From the NCBI GenBank assembly GCA_029964075.1, contig CM057138.1, positions 9,604,932 to 9,668,931 of the forward strand: 64,000 nucleotides of DNA, written 5' to 3'. The notes below the pieces were generated by a model. The model did no database searches. It saw only the letters and a program-made list of their open reading frames with translations, and was not told where the DNA came from. The position numbers were made by a program, and so were the translations under genes. Positions 1 to 11,465 of this stretch are shown here, one piece after another; positions within the stretch are counted from its first letter, which is position 1, and every line of letters starts with the position of its first letter. Source of the stretch: Patiria pectinifera (lineage: Eukaryota; Echinodermata; Asteroidea; Valvatida; Asterinidae).

Positions 1-1807
1 CGTAACATGCAAAATTCAAAATTCTTTGTGTATTTGGTCTTTTAGGTAAGGGTATTTGCACAAAATTTTGAAAAATTGTGTGACGCCATCATGACGTTAT
101 AAAAATGATATTTTTCAAAACACATATAAGGAAAGGTCTGACTGTCATGAAACTTTGTGCGTGTAATCACGTGACCCTTGCCTCCGGTCGAACAAGGCCA
201 AAACCGGAAGTGACTTATTATTTAAAAGTGGTAATAGATATGAACTTGCTTTAACGGTCTTAGACTCTTGGCCGATAGTAGTCTTCAAATCATCTACCGA
301 TGACGTCATGCAATCTTCGAGCGCCCTCTAGCGACAGGTTGAACATTTTCAAAAATGTATTTTGAATAGATGTCTGTGGCGAAGTTTGTCGAAATCGCCT
401 AAATATTGGTGTATATGATGACCTTGACCCCCTTAAGACATGTGCGAAATTTAAAATGCATGACATCATCAGACCGGAAGTTATAATGAAAAGACTCTTT
501 TTCATTTGAAAATTCCTGGAAAATCAACCATGGCAGTTTTTAAGTTAGTTTTTACTTTAATTGTCGATTTAAGGGTAGGTCTAAAACCTTTTTTAAACTT
601 CGAGGCAATAAGCCCACTCGGACATGACCTGCACACGCTTAAAACTTCAGGTTGACAATACCTCTGCTCTAAAACATGCACAGAACGTCTATACACGTTT
701 GTACATACACGTACGTACGTTACGCACATACATCGTTTGTCAGTCAGCCTGCAGAGCACGTGTTGCCGAGGTCAAATCCTGTCCACATCACAGTGACCGT
801 TTTAGCCGATTTTCAGCTAACTTTGACAAATTTTATGTTCATGCATGCGCATAGTCTAGTCAGGGACGTATCATAAACAATCATAATACCGAAAAGCCCT
901 ATGTCACGTATTTTTCTGCATTGGGATTTTCCACAAAGTCTTTTCCTATACCACAATGATATCTTACTGAGTAGTTCTGAACTTCAGCCGAGAAATACTA
1001 TGAGAAGGAAAGAGAAATCGTATTTTTTCGCGCTTTCATTCGATTGAACATATTCCTAAGGGTCAGAATATCAAGTAATATTTCATGAAAATGTTTCATT
1101 TCAAAGGCAAATTACAAATTTAAGGGTGCACTTTTTCTGCAGTGGGATTAGCCCGTTAACTTTGTACACGTGTTAACCCATTGACTTTGTACACGTCTTC
1201 AAGCCACCATTTCTATAACTTGGCGATCTGGAATCGTCATCAATGTTACAGCCAAGGAAGACCCTCATACAAAAATTATGCCAAGACTATGACGTCATGA
1301 TGACGTCATCACCTAATTTTTTTTATTGATTTTTAAAAAATTTACGTGCATATTATAAAGTCCTAATTTTGCAAAAATTATACAAAATAAGGTCCGATCG
1401 ACCTCAGAGAACCTGATGTCCGATTGGGTTCAATGTCGGTATGCAGATATTCCAGGAAGTGTTATAGACAAAAATTGCAGTGACGTCACGATGACGTCAT
1501 CATGTGATTTTATATGAATTATTCAATTTTTGGACCTTTTACTCATATTTCATCAATGGAACATGGTAAATTCGAAATTCTTTTTTTGCAAAAGGTTTGT
1601 TAGGTCGTATATAGATACAGAAAATTTCAAAAATGTGTGCCGTCATCATGACGTCATGAAAAAATGGGTGTTTTTTTTACAGAGGATAGACACTTTTGTA
1701 TAGAATGCACATGTACATGTTCATTCGACCTGGATGAAACTCCATTACGGCAGTCATTAATAAAACAGTCGAAACAGCTCAGTGTTTGTCCACAAACACA
1801 TTTCTAG
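1..1807 (+). repeat. Satellite-like array unit ending in a type-B tail
   Basis: Non-coding array sequence cut by the left window edge. The first several hundred bases recur almost unchanged from 3679 onward, an offset of 3678 bp. The unit holds TGACGTCA octamer pairs, a TCACGTGA E-box, ACCGGAAGT sites and a GCGCCCTCTAGCG block that recur in every type-A unit. It ends at 1770-1807 with CGAAACAGCT, a hairpin (GTGTTTGT-CC-ACAAACAC) and CTAG, followed by a T-rich run. Short open frames at 290-876 recur at other copies and are not believed. Confidence 0.8.
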
Positions 1808-4593
1808 TTTTTCTTTCTTCTTCTTTTTGTTCCACTTCAAATGCCATTGACTTTGTGCACGTTTTTTCTCAGTGCCACTTTTGGCATTAATCTTTGTCAT
1901 ACATCATTCAAAGTTTGCATAAGCATAGTCCCTATAGCAAAGATGTATCCCGAAGATTGACGTCATGGTGACGTCATCGACTAATTTATTATAGATTTTT
2001 GAATATTTAATTTTTCCCATAGGCTTTGTACACAGAAATTAAGAAAAAATGTCGATTTTCAAAGGGCATTTTTGACTGTTTGCCAGTAATTCATTTACAC
2101 CACTATTTGTCCAAGCAAAGACCCTAATTAAGACAACATTGTGTAATGATGACGTCATGATGACGTCATCAGGTGTTTATTTATAGGCAATTAAATTGTG
2201 ACACTTTTAATGTTTAAAAATGCATAAGAAATCAACCGTACGCGTCCGCAGCATTCTGTTGCCGGCAAGTGGTAGAGTAGGTTGAGGTCTTTATTTCATT
2301 CAGTGTGCGTGAAATCACATGACCCTTGCTTCCGGTCGAAAAATGCCAAAACCGGAAGTGGCTTATTATTTGAAAATGTTAATAGATATGAACTTGCTTT
2401 TAACGGTGTTAGTCTTTTGGCTAAAAGTATTCTTCAAATCATCTACCAATGACGTCATGCAATCTTCGAGCGCCCTCTAGCGACAGGTTGAAAATTTGCA
2501 AAAATGTATTTTGAATAGATGTCTGTGGCGAAGTTTGTCGGAATCGCCTAAATATTGGTGTATATGATGACCTTGACCCACTTAAGACGTGTGCGAAGTT
2601 TTAGGCGAATGACGTCATCAGACCGGAAGTTATAATAAAAAGACCCTTTTTCATTTGAAAATTCCTGAAAAATCAACCATGGCAGTTTTTATGTTAGTTT
2701 TTACTTTAATTGTCGATTTAAGGGTAGGTCTAAAACATTTCAAAGCTTCGAGGCAATAAGCGAACTCGGACATGCCCTGCGCACGCTTAAAACTTAAGGT
2801 TGACAATACCTCTGCTCTAAAACATGCACAGAACGTCTATATGTACATACACGTACGTTACGCACATACATCGTATGTCAGTCAGCCTGCAGAGCACGTG
2901 TTGCCGAGGTCAAATCCTGTCCACATCACAGTGACCGTTTTAGCCGATTTTCGGCTAACTTTGACAGATTTTATGTTCATGCTTGCGCATAGTCAGGGAC
3001 GTATAATAAAAAATCACAATGCCGAGAAGCCCTATGTTACGTCTTTAAAGGTGCAGTTTTTATGCAGTGGGATTTTCCACAAGTCTTTTGCTATGCAACA
3101 CTGATATCTTACTGAGTAGTTCTGAACTTCAGCCGAGAATTACTATGAGAAGGAAAGAGAAATCGTAGTTTTTTCGCGCTGTCATTCGATTGAACAAATT
3201 CCTAAGGGTCAGAATATCAAGTAATATTTCATAAAAAAATTCAGTTCAAAGGCAAATTACAAATTTAAAGAAGCAATTTTTCTGCAGTGGGATTTTTTTA
3301 AGCCCATTAACTTTGTACACGTGTTAGCCCATTGACTTTGTACACGTTTTCAAGCCACCTTTTTAATAACTTGGCGATCTGGAATCGTCATCAATGTTAC
3401 AGCCAAGGAAGACCCTCATAGAAAAATTATGCCAAGACTATGACGTCATGATGACGTCATCACCTAATTTTTTTTATTGATTTTTGAAATTTACGTGCAT
3501 ATTATGAAGTCCAATATCAACAGAACTGTAAGTCTGATTGGGTTGAATCTTGGTATGTGGCTAGAACGAGATGTGTTAAAGGTAAAAAAAAAAAAAATTA
3601 GTTGACGCCATGATGACGTCATCCGGAGATTTTATATGAATATTTGAAGTTTTGGACCTTTTAGCCATATCTCATGAACGTAACATGCAAAATTCAAAAT
3701 TCTTTGTGTATTTGGTCTTTTAGGTAAGGGTATTTGCACAAAATTTTGAAAAATTGTGTGACGCCATCATGACGTTATAAAAATGATATTTTTCAAAACA
3801 CATATAAGGAAAGGTCTGACTGTCATGAAACTTTGTGCGTGTAATCACGTGACCCTTGCCTCCGGTCGAACAAGGCCAAAACCGGAAGTGGCTTATTATT
3901 TAAAAGTGGTAATAGATATGAACTTGCTTTAACGGTCTTAGTCTCTTGGCCGATAGTAGTCTTCAAATCATCTACCGATAACGTCATGCAATCTTCGAGC
4001 GCCCTCTAGCGACAGGTTGAACATTTTCAAAAATGTATTTGAATAGATGTCTGTGGCGAAATTTGTCGGAATCGCCTAAATATTGGTGTATATGATGACC
4101 TTGACCCCTTTAAGACGTGTGCGAAGTTTTAGGCAGATGACGTCATCAGACCGAAAGTTATAATAAAAAGAACCTTTTTCATTCGAAAATTCCTGAAAAA
4201 TCAACCATGGCAGTTTTTAAATTAGTTTTTACTTCAATTGTCGATTTAAGGGTAGGTCTAAAACATTTCAAAGCTTCGAGGCAATAAGCAAACTCAGACA
4301 TGCCCTGCGCACGCTTAAAACTTCAGGTTGACAATACCTCTGCTTTAAAACATGCACAGGACGTCCACAATGTGTATATGTACATGCACGTACGTAGTAC
4401 ATCTCGTATGTCAGTCAGCCCGTGGCGCACATGTTGCTGAGGTCAAATCCTGTCCACAGTGACCGTTTTAGCCGATTTTCGACTAACTTTGACAGATTTT
4501 ATGTTCATGCATAGTCAGGGACGTATTATTGATAAAATAAACCATAATGCGGAAAAGCCCTATGTTCTGTTGCAAACAGACATAGATCTCTAG
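1808..4593 (+). repeat. Array unit ending in a type-A tail
   Basis: The unit begins with the T/CTT-rich run that follows each CTAG and ends at 4549-4593 with the tail motif TGCGGAAAAGCC, an imperfect hairpin (CTATGT-T-CTGTT / AACAGACATAG) and CTCTAG. Repeats of the 1-1500 sequence are visible inside, so it is itself a composite of at least two shorter copies. No gene is seen; the frame at 2772-3104 recurs at 31926-32276 because the repeat does. Confidence 0.8.
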
Positions 4594-5937
4594 TTTTTTT
4601 TTCTTTTTCCACTTTCCCATAGGTTTTGTACACGTTTTTATTCTACAAGCCACTTTGGCAATTATTTTAAATCCGATCAACTTTAAACTCAGCATAGTTA
4701 TTAAGCATCATCTGAAGATGTGTGCCGAAACTTTTCGTCATGCTGACGTCATCACGTGATTTATTATAGAATTTTGAATATTTAATTTTTCCCATAGACT
4801 TTGTACACAGATTTTTTTTTTAAAAATGTCGATTTTCAGAGGGCATTTTCAACTCTTTGCCAGTAATTCATTTACACCAATCTTTGTCCAAGCAAAGACC
4901 CTAATTCAAACAACATTGTGTAATGATGACGTCATGATGACGTCATCCGGTGTTTATTTATAGGCAATTGAATAGTGACACTTTTAATATTTAAAAATGC
5001 ATAAGAAATCAACCGTACGCGTCCGCAGCATTCTGTTGCCGGCAAGTGGTAGAGTAGGTTCAGGTCTTTATTTCATTCAGTGTGCGTGAAATCACGTGAC
5101 CCTTGCTTCCGGTCGAAAAAGGCCAAAACCGGAAGTGACTTATTATTTAAAAGTGGTAATAGATATGAACTTGCTTTTAACGGTGTTAGTCTCTTGGCCG
5201 ATAGTATTCTTCAAATCATGTACCGATGACGTCATGCAATCTTCGAGCGCCCTCTAGCGACAGGTTGAAAATTTATAAAAATGTATTTTGAATAGATGTC
5301 TGTGGCAAAGTTTGTCGGAATCACTTAAATATTGGTGTATATGATGACCTTGGCCCACTTAAGACGTGTGCGAAGTTTAAGGTGTATGACGTCATCAGAC
5401 CGGAAGTTATAATAAAAAGACCCTTTTTCCTTAGAAACTTCCTGAAAAATCAACCATGGCAGTTTTTATATTAGTTTTTACTTTAAATGTCTATTGAAGG
5501 GTAGGTCTAAAACATTTGAAAGCTCTGAGGCAATAAGCAAACTCGGACATGCCCTGCGCACGCTTAAAACTTCAGGTTGACAATACCTCTGCTTTGAAAC
5601 ATGCACAGGACGTCCACAATGTACAGTACATGTACATGTACATTGTACATGAACGTACGTTGTACATATCGTATGTCAGTCAGCCCGCGCACAGCGCACG
5701 TGTTGCTTAGGTCAAATCCTGTCCACAGTGACCTTTTTAGCCGATTTCCGGCTAACTTTGACAGATTTTATGTTCATGCATAGTCAGGGACGTATTATTG
5801 ATAAAAACAAATCATAATGCGGAAAAGCCCTATCTTCTGTTGCAAACAGACATAGATCTCTACTGATATGTCTATGGGTCCAACAGATAATCAATATTGG
5901 GAACAGCTCTGTGGTTGTTCACAACCACAATTTCTAG
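4594..5937 (+). repeat. Array unit ending in a type-C tail
   Basis: About 1.34 kb of type-A array sequence with the usual TGACGTCA pairs, E-box and ETS-like sites. Near 5620-5680 it has a variable block of GTACAT repeats, which is palindromic. The unit closes with two successive tails, listed separately. No gene is seen. Confidence 0.78.
5817..5937 (+). other. Tandem tails: altered type-A tail followed by type-C tail
   Basis: A type-A tail (TGCGGAAAAGCC plus the CTATGT/ACATAG hairpin) is followed not by CTAG but by CTAC. About 75 bp later a second hairpin, TGTGGTTGT-TC-ACAACCACA, is followed by ATTT and CTAG (5934-5937), and the next unit's T-run starts there. The same arrangement occurs at 21863-21987. 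It looks as if a changed first end was bypassed and a downstream hairpin became the new end; that is inference. Confidence 0.6.
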
Positions 5938-5955
5938 TTTCTTTTTTCTTTTTTT

Positions 5956-6043
5956 GGCTTTTCCGCATTGTTGCGGAAAAGCCTTTCTTTTTGTTCTGAT
6001 TTTTTTTCTTTCTTTGGCTTTTCCGCATTGTCGCGGAAAAGCC
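5956..6043 (+). repeat. Two type-A head hairpins in tandem
   Basis: GGCTTTTCCGCA and TGCGGAAAAGCC face each other with a 4 base loop at 5956-5983. The module recurs at 6016-6043 with one loop or stem change, 60 bp on. Each copy is followed by a T-rich stretch containing TTTTTGTTCTGATTTTTT. The arm GGCTTTTCCGCA is the inverted repeat of the motif that precedes the type-A tail hairpin, so head and tail form an asymmetric inverted-repeat pair. Confidence 0.75.
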
Positions 6044-6070
6044 TTTCTTTTTGTTCTGATTTTTTTTTCT

Positions 6071-6119
6071 TTCTTCTTCTTCTTCTTCTTCTTCTTCTTC
6101 TTCTTCTTCTTCTTCTTCT

Positions 6120-6153
<34 letters not shown>

Positions 6154-6154
6154 T
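6071..6154 (+). repeat. CTT microsatellite
   Basis: Roughly 27 CTT triplets with one CTC interruption, directly downstream of the head hairpins. Shorter CTT tracts lie at the equivalent place at 22081-22135 and 39970-40015. Low-complexity open frames over this tract (poly-Glu, poly-Leu, poly-Phe) are artefacts. Confidence 0.9.
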
Positions 6155-6640
6155 TATTCCCAAAAGCCCATAGACTTTGTACACGTTTTTTCTACACGCC
6201 ACTTTTGGCATTAATCTTTGTCAGACATCACTCAAAGTTGGCATAAGCATAGTCCCTATAGCAAAGATGTGTCCCGAAGATTGACGTCTTAGTGACGTCA
6301 TCGACTAATTTATTATAGATTTTTGAATATTTAATTTTTCCCATAGATTTTTTTACACAGAAATTAAAAAAAAATTGTCGCTTTTCATAGGGTATTTTCG
6401 ACTTTTTGCCAATAATTCATTTACACCACTCTTTATCCAAGCAAAGACCGTAATTCAAACACCATTGTGGAACGATGACGTCATGATGACGTTATCCTGT
6501 GTTAATTTATAGGCAATTAAATTGTGGCACTTTTAATATTTAAAAATGCATAAGAAATCAACCGTACGCGTCCGCAGCATTCTGTTGCCGGCAAGTGGTA
6601 GAGTAGGTTGAGGTCTTTATTTCATTCTGTGTGCGTGAAA

Positions 6641-6783
6641 TCACGTGACCCTTGCTTCCGGTCGAAAAAGGCCAAAACCGGAAGTGGCTTATTATTTAAA
6701 AGTGGTAATAGATATGAACTTGCTTTTAACGGTGTTAGTCTCTTGGCCGATAGTATTCTTCAGATCATCTACCAATGACGTCA
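6641..6783 (+). promoter_or_regulatory. Example cluster of E-box, ETS-like and CRE motifs in the array
   Basis: TCACGTGA (6641-6648), GCTTCCGGT (6654-6662), ACCGGAAGT (6677-6685) and TGACGTCA (6776-6783) lie within 145 bp. The same cluster recurs in every type-A unit of the window. These match consensus sites for bHLH-ZIP, ETS and CREB/ATF factors. Whether any protein binds here is unknown; the call rests on motif matches only. Confidence 0.35.
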
Positions 6784-8338
6784 TGCAATCTTCGAGCGCC
6801 CTCTAGCGACAGGTTGAAAATTTTCAAAAATGTATTTTGAATAGATGTCTGTGGCGAAGTTTGTCGGAATCGCCTAAATATTGGTGTATATGATGACCTT
6901 AACCCGTTTAAGACGTGTGCGAAGTTTTAGGCAGATGACGTCATCAAACCGGAAGTTATAATGAAAAACCTTTTTTCATTTGAAAATTCCTGAAAAATCA
7001 ACCATGGCATTTTTTTCATTTGTTTTTACTTTAATTGTCGGTTGAAGGGTAGGTCTAAAACATTTCAAAGCTTCGAGGCGATAAGCGAACTCGAACATAC
7101 CCTGCGCACGCTTAAAACTTCACGTTGACAATACCTCTGCTTCGAAACATGCATAGGAAAGGACGTCCACAATGTACATGTACATGTACATGCACGTACG
7201 TTGTACATAGGCACATACATCGTATGTCAGTCAGCCTGCAGCGCACGTGTTGCTGAGGTCATCAAATCCTGTCCACAGTGACCGTTTTAGCCGATTTTCG
7301 GCTAACTTTGACAGATTTTATGGTCATGCATGCGCATAGACAGGGACATATTATAGCACTCTTGGCATTAATCTTTTTCAGATATCATTGAAAGTTGGCA
7401 TAAGCATAGTCCCTATAGCCAAGATGTGTCCCGGAGAGTGACGTCATGGTGACGTCATCAAGTAATTTATTATGGATTTATGAATAATTAATTTTTCTCA
7501 TAGACTTTGTACACAGCTTTCTCCACAAGTATTTCCCTATACAACACTGATATATCTTACTGAGTAGTTCTGAACTTCGGCTGAGAATTACTATGAGATG
7601 GAAAAAGAAATCTTTTTTTTTACGCCTGTCATTTGATTGAAAATATTCCCAAGAGTTAGAATAGCAAGTAATATTTTATAAAAATGTTTCAGTTTAAAGG
7701 AAAATCACGCATTTAAAGGTGCAGTTTTTCTGCTGTGGGATTTTTAACCTATTGACTTTGTACACGTTTTCAAGCCACCATTTTCATAACTTGGCGATCT
7801 GGAATCGTCATCAAAGTTACAGCCAAGGAAGACCCTCATACAAAAATTATGCTAAGACTATGACAGCATGATGACGTCATCATCAAGTGATTTATTATGG
7901 ATTCATGAATAGTTAATTTTTCTCATAGACTTTGTACACAGCTTTTTCCACAAGTCTTTCCCTATACAACACTGATATATCTTACTGAGTAGTTCTGAAC
8001 TTCGGCTGAGAATTACTATGAGAAGGAAAAAGAAACCGTACTTTTTTACGCCTGTCATTTGATTGAAAATATTCTCAAGAGTTAGAATAGCAAGTAATAT
8101 TTTATGAAAATGTTTCAGTTTAAAGGCAAATCACGTATTTAAAGGTGCAGTTTTTCTGCTGTGGGATTTTTAACCTATTGACTTTGTACACGTTTTCAAG
8201 CCACCATTTTCATAACTTGGCGATCTGAAATCGTCATCAAAATTACAGCCAAGGAAGACCCTCATACAAAAATTATGCCAAGACTATGACATCATGATGA
8301 CGTCATCATCAAGTGATTTATTAGGGATTCATGAATAA

Positions 8339-8373
8339 CTAGAGGTTGTAGGAACAACAACACGGTGTTGGGT
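8339..8373 (-). other. Type-D tail (3' end of the inserted element)
   Basis: On the minus strand: ACCCAACACC (8373-8364), then GTTGT-TCCT-ACAAC as a 5 bp hairpin, then CTCTAG, then T from the flanking array. This copies the order seen in A, B and C tails: inverted-repeat arm, hairpin, CTAG|T. The hairpin is the weakest of the four types. Confidence 0.6.
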
Positions 8374-8656
8374 CATGGATTACCGCAAACTTTGCATGAC
8401 CAAACCAGCCCTCTTAAGAAAGTGGCTAGTTTCACACTGTTGAACTTGAAAGCCCCTGGGGAGCAAGTAAACCAAACTCCCCTCCCTGCTCCACAGTCCC
8501 AGCGAGATTATGACTTGTGGTTAAATGAAATACCACCTGTTAGCCACACGTCTTTCTGGAACTATACTTTCTGGCGAATTGCGGTTTTATGCTAGCATAA
8601 CAGTAACAGATCGTTCTCAGCCATTTATTCACGGATTTTCACATTTCAACATATAT
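8374..8656. other. Subterminal region of the type-D element, no gene recognised
   Basis: The sequence is less AT-rich than the array and does not match the array monomers. A 76-codon open frame on the plus strand (8365-8595) overlaps the tail inverted repeat and resembles no family I know. I do not call it a gene. On the element's own strand I see no convincing frame. Confidence 0.4.
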
Positions 8657-8828
8657 CAGGGGTGTGAAACCTCAGCTTTAAAGCTGATTTCAGCTTGATT
8701 TGATTTGGATTTCAGCTTTTTCCCTCACTGGCTGTGTACAAAAGTATAGGAGATTTCCAAAGTTCAGCTTTTTTACACCTTTTTCAGCTGTTTTCAGCTA
8801 TTTTTATCAGTGGTCACTCACACACCTG
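8657..8828. mobile_element. Small MITE-like repeat, possibly hAT-related
   Basis: A 172 bp block starting CAGGGGTGTGAAACC and ending with the near-inverted copy (reverse complement CAGGTGTGTGAGTGACC). The inside is full of CAGCT-containing words and the perfect palindrome CAGCTTTAAAGCTG. Flanks are ACATATAT on the left and ATATAAAA on the right, so a clean 8 bp target duplication is not shown. CAGGG-type ends suggest hAT, but the evidence is thin. Confidence 0.45.
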
Positions 8829-10525
8829 ATATAAAACAAGTTAACATTTCAGGTACGTCGTTATGATAATACTTTTGTTGGCCGACAGATTAAATTTAGC
8901 AACCAAATATTATGCTTGAAATCTCCCAGGCAGAGTGACCTTCGCTCCTTTTAGGAACCAATTATAGAACGAGTGATAATGCATTTTTGACGTTTTTTAA
9001 CCTGCCGCAAGAGGGCGCTCTGACATTTTATGACATCACCTGTAATATATTGCTGTAGTACAGGCTAGACAGACACTCACATCATTGAAAGCAAGTTTGC
9101 ATCTTCTGCAAATTTCAGATAATAAGGCACTTCCGGTTTCGACCGGAAGGAAGGGTCACGTGATTTTACACTTGATACCAAAAATGAAGATCCTGCAATA
9201 TTGTATCGATTGCCATAAAAAACAAAATCAAATCTGTAGCAGTTGATTTTATTTTGATTTTCAAAGATTAAATATGGAAATCTTTATTTGCGTGTAATAT
9301 GACACTTGATGACGTCATTGTGACGTCATCGCCAGAAACCTCCAGAGCTATATTGACTCTGCTATATATAGCCACGTCTTGATTATATCTCTCACGGTTG
9401 ATTTTTTAGCAATTGTTTAAGGTTTCAAGGTCTTTTCTCTATAACTTCCGGTCTGATGACGTCATCCATTTTTTTTCGCGCACAGGTCTTTTCTGCATTA
9501 AGTTGATCATGTATGTTAGGTTTGAAGCGATTACCGCAAATTTCGCCACATACATCAAGTGATAATGCGTTTTCGACGTTTTTTGAACTGCCGCTAGAGG
9601 GCGCTCTAACATTTGATGATGTCACCTGTAATATGTTTGTACTCAACTGCCTAGGCAGACACTCACATCGTTGAAAGCAAGTTCGCATCTTCTGCCAATT
9701 TCAAATAATAAGGCACTTCCGGTTTCGACCGGAAGGAAGGGTCACGTGATTTTGCACTTAATACCAAACCTGAAGACCCTGCAATATTGTATCGATTGCC
9801 ATAAAAACAAAATCAAATCTGTAGCAGTTGATTTTATATTGATTTTCAAAGATTAAATCTAGAAATCTTTAATTGCTTGTAATACGATACTGGATGACGT
9901 CATTATGACGTTATCACCAGAAAGTTCAAGAGCTATTTTAACTGTGCTATATACATCCAAATCTTTATTATATCTATCAAGGTATATTTTCTAGCAATTT
10001 TTGAAGGTTTAAAGGTCTTTTTATTGTAACTTCCGGTCTGATGACGTAATCATTTTTTTTTCGCGCACAGGTGCTGTCTGCATTATGGTCATCATGTACA
10101 TTAATTTTGAAGCGATTACCGCAAACTTCGCCACAGACATCAAGTGAAAATGCGTTTTTGACGTTTTTTAACCTGCCGCTAGAGGGCGCTCCAACACTTC
10201 ATGGCGTCAATCCATGAAAGGTCAATCCAGGCAGACACTTAAATGGTTAAAAGCAAGTTCATATCTTTTTCTACTTTTAAATTATTAGGCACTTCCGGTT
10301 TCGACCGGAAGGAAGGGTCACGTGATTTTACGCGCACAAGATAAAATGAAGATCATGTATTACCATGTCGATTCCCACAAATTTCAGGTTCCGGTCTCTC
10401 ACGGTTGATTTTATATGGAATTTCAAAGATTAAATTTATTAAACTTTGAAGTGACGTCACGTGACCCGTGATGACATCATGATTACGTAATTGCAAAAAA
10501 GCACATCTGCGGTAGGTTGTGCATT
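8829..10525 (-). repeat. Divergent array sequence in inverted orientation (body of the type-D element)
   Basis: From about 8930 three units of roughly 590 bp repeat (8967, 9557 and 10140 share the phrase TGCGTTTTTGACG or close variants). Reverse-complemented, they match the type-A array: the GCGCCCTCTAGCG block, the E-box, ETS-like sites and the GGTCTGATGACGTCATC phrase. At 9130-9149, 9716-9735 and 10292-10311 CTTCCGGT and ACCGGAAG face each other with TTCG between, forming a perfect palindromic stem. Divergence from the plus-strand array suggests an older or sister family. No gene is seen. Confidence 0.7.
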
Positions 10526-10570
10526 CATAATAATAATAAATATCTAATTCTTGTATAGCGCCAAATCCGT

Positions 10571-11150
10571 CAAAATTGACGCTCAAGGCGCTTCACAGAA
10601 ATAAAAATGAACAGGTTAAAATTTAAGAATAAACTAAAACTTATACAAGACAAAACCTTTAAAATAACTATAAAATAATATGGATGATAAAGGACAGCCA
10701 AACTGTCAAGATAGGCAATAAGAATAAGACAAACGGGCAATTAAAAATTGACGCACAAGGTGCTTTACATAAATACGGATATACCAGTAAAATTTTAAAA
10801 TATATATACAAGAGGTGTACAAATCAAAATTGTCTAAAACAGGCAGATAAAAACGGACAGACACAGAACATCAATCAAGTAAACAGAGAGATGACCATGA
10901 CAGAGAGAATTAACAGCACAACAGCCATAACGTATATCAAATAAAAAAGTGACGCTCAAGGCGCTTCATTACAGAACTTCAAATAACCAGTTACAATTAA
11001 ATTGAAGTCTTAAAAATAATTTAAAATATGCAAATACAAGTCGGTGAACAAGTTTTGTCTAAAATAGACAGATAAATAAATGGACAGACATACAAGACTT
11101 ACATCTACACAACAGAGTGGGAAACATACACTAGACGAACAGATGAACGG
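10571..11150 (-). repeat. Tandem degenerate copies of the LINE 3' tail module
   Basis: The phrase GACGCTCAAGGCGCTTC (or a close variant) occurs at 10578, 10750 and 10951, each followed by similar A-rich sequence with words such as TGTCTAAAA(T/C)AGACAG and ACGGACAGACA. So the LINE 3' untranslated region contains three degenerate tail modules of about 170-200 bp instead of one. The region to 11465 is A-rich with a short AC repeat near 11170. Confidence 0.6.
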
Positions 11151-11465
11151 ACTAACAGTAGACAAGACACACACACACACTGGTTGATAAAAGACAAACT
11201 GTCAAAAACACATACACACGATTAAGCTTGAGACAAACGATGGACAGGCAGATGAACTAACACACAACACACATGGCACAAAATGTAAATAGCACGACGG
11301 TCACGACAAAAAGACGTAAATAACAGACTAAGGGACACACACAACAGACAGACAAGACAAACGAACGGACTGACAGTCTAAAATCAGCCTCTCCCAGAAC
11401 CACCCGACCCCTCCAGAGCATTTTCTCGGTGCTACCAAAAAACTCGCACTTAAGACACATGCTGG

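Larger units (their letters stand above)
5938..8338 (+). repeat. Array unit with head hairpins and CTT tract, interrupted at 8338
   Basis: The unit opens with two head hairpins (5956-6043) and a long CTT microsatellite, then runs through type-A array sequence. A roughly 435 bp sub-repeat occurs twice (about 7460-7910 and 7910-8338). The sequence stops after GAATAA at 8338 and resumes with TTAATTTTT at 19558, which rebuilds a sequence found uninterrupted at about 41750 and 45780. The gap is an inserted type-D element. Confidence 0.8.

Noticed and set aside
2772-3104. Recurrent open frames (also 624-876, 5601-5783, 20396-20654, 23104-23316, 31926-32276, 42601-42859, 46594-46929) with similar peptides
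   Set aside because: They recur because the array unit recurs. Frame, length and start vary between copies, the GTACAT block changes the frame freely, and no domain is recognisable.
5891-6246. Poly-Glu, poly-Leu and poly-Phe frames over CTT tracts (also 21922-22264 and 39621-40141)
   Set aside because: Low-complexity translation of a microsatellite.
8365-8595. 76-codon open frame as a host gene
   Set aside because: It overlaps the tail motif of the D element on the opposite strand and has no recognisable domain.
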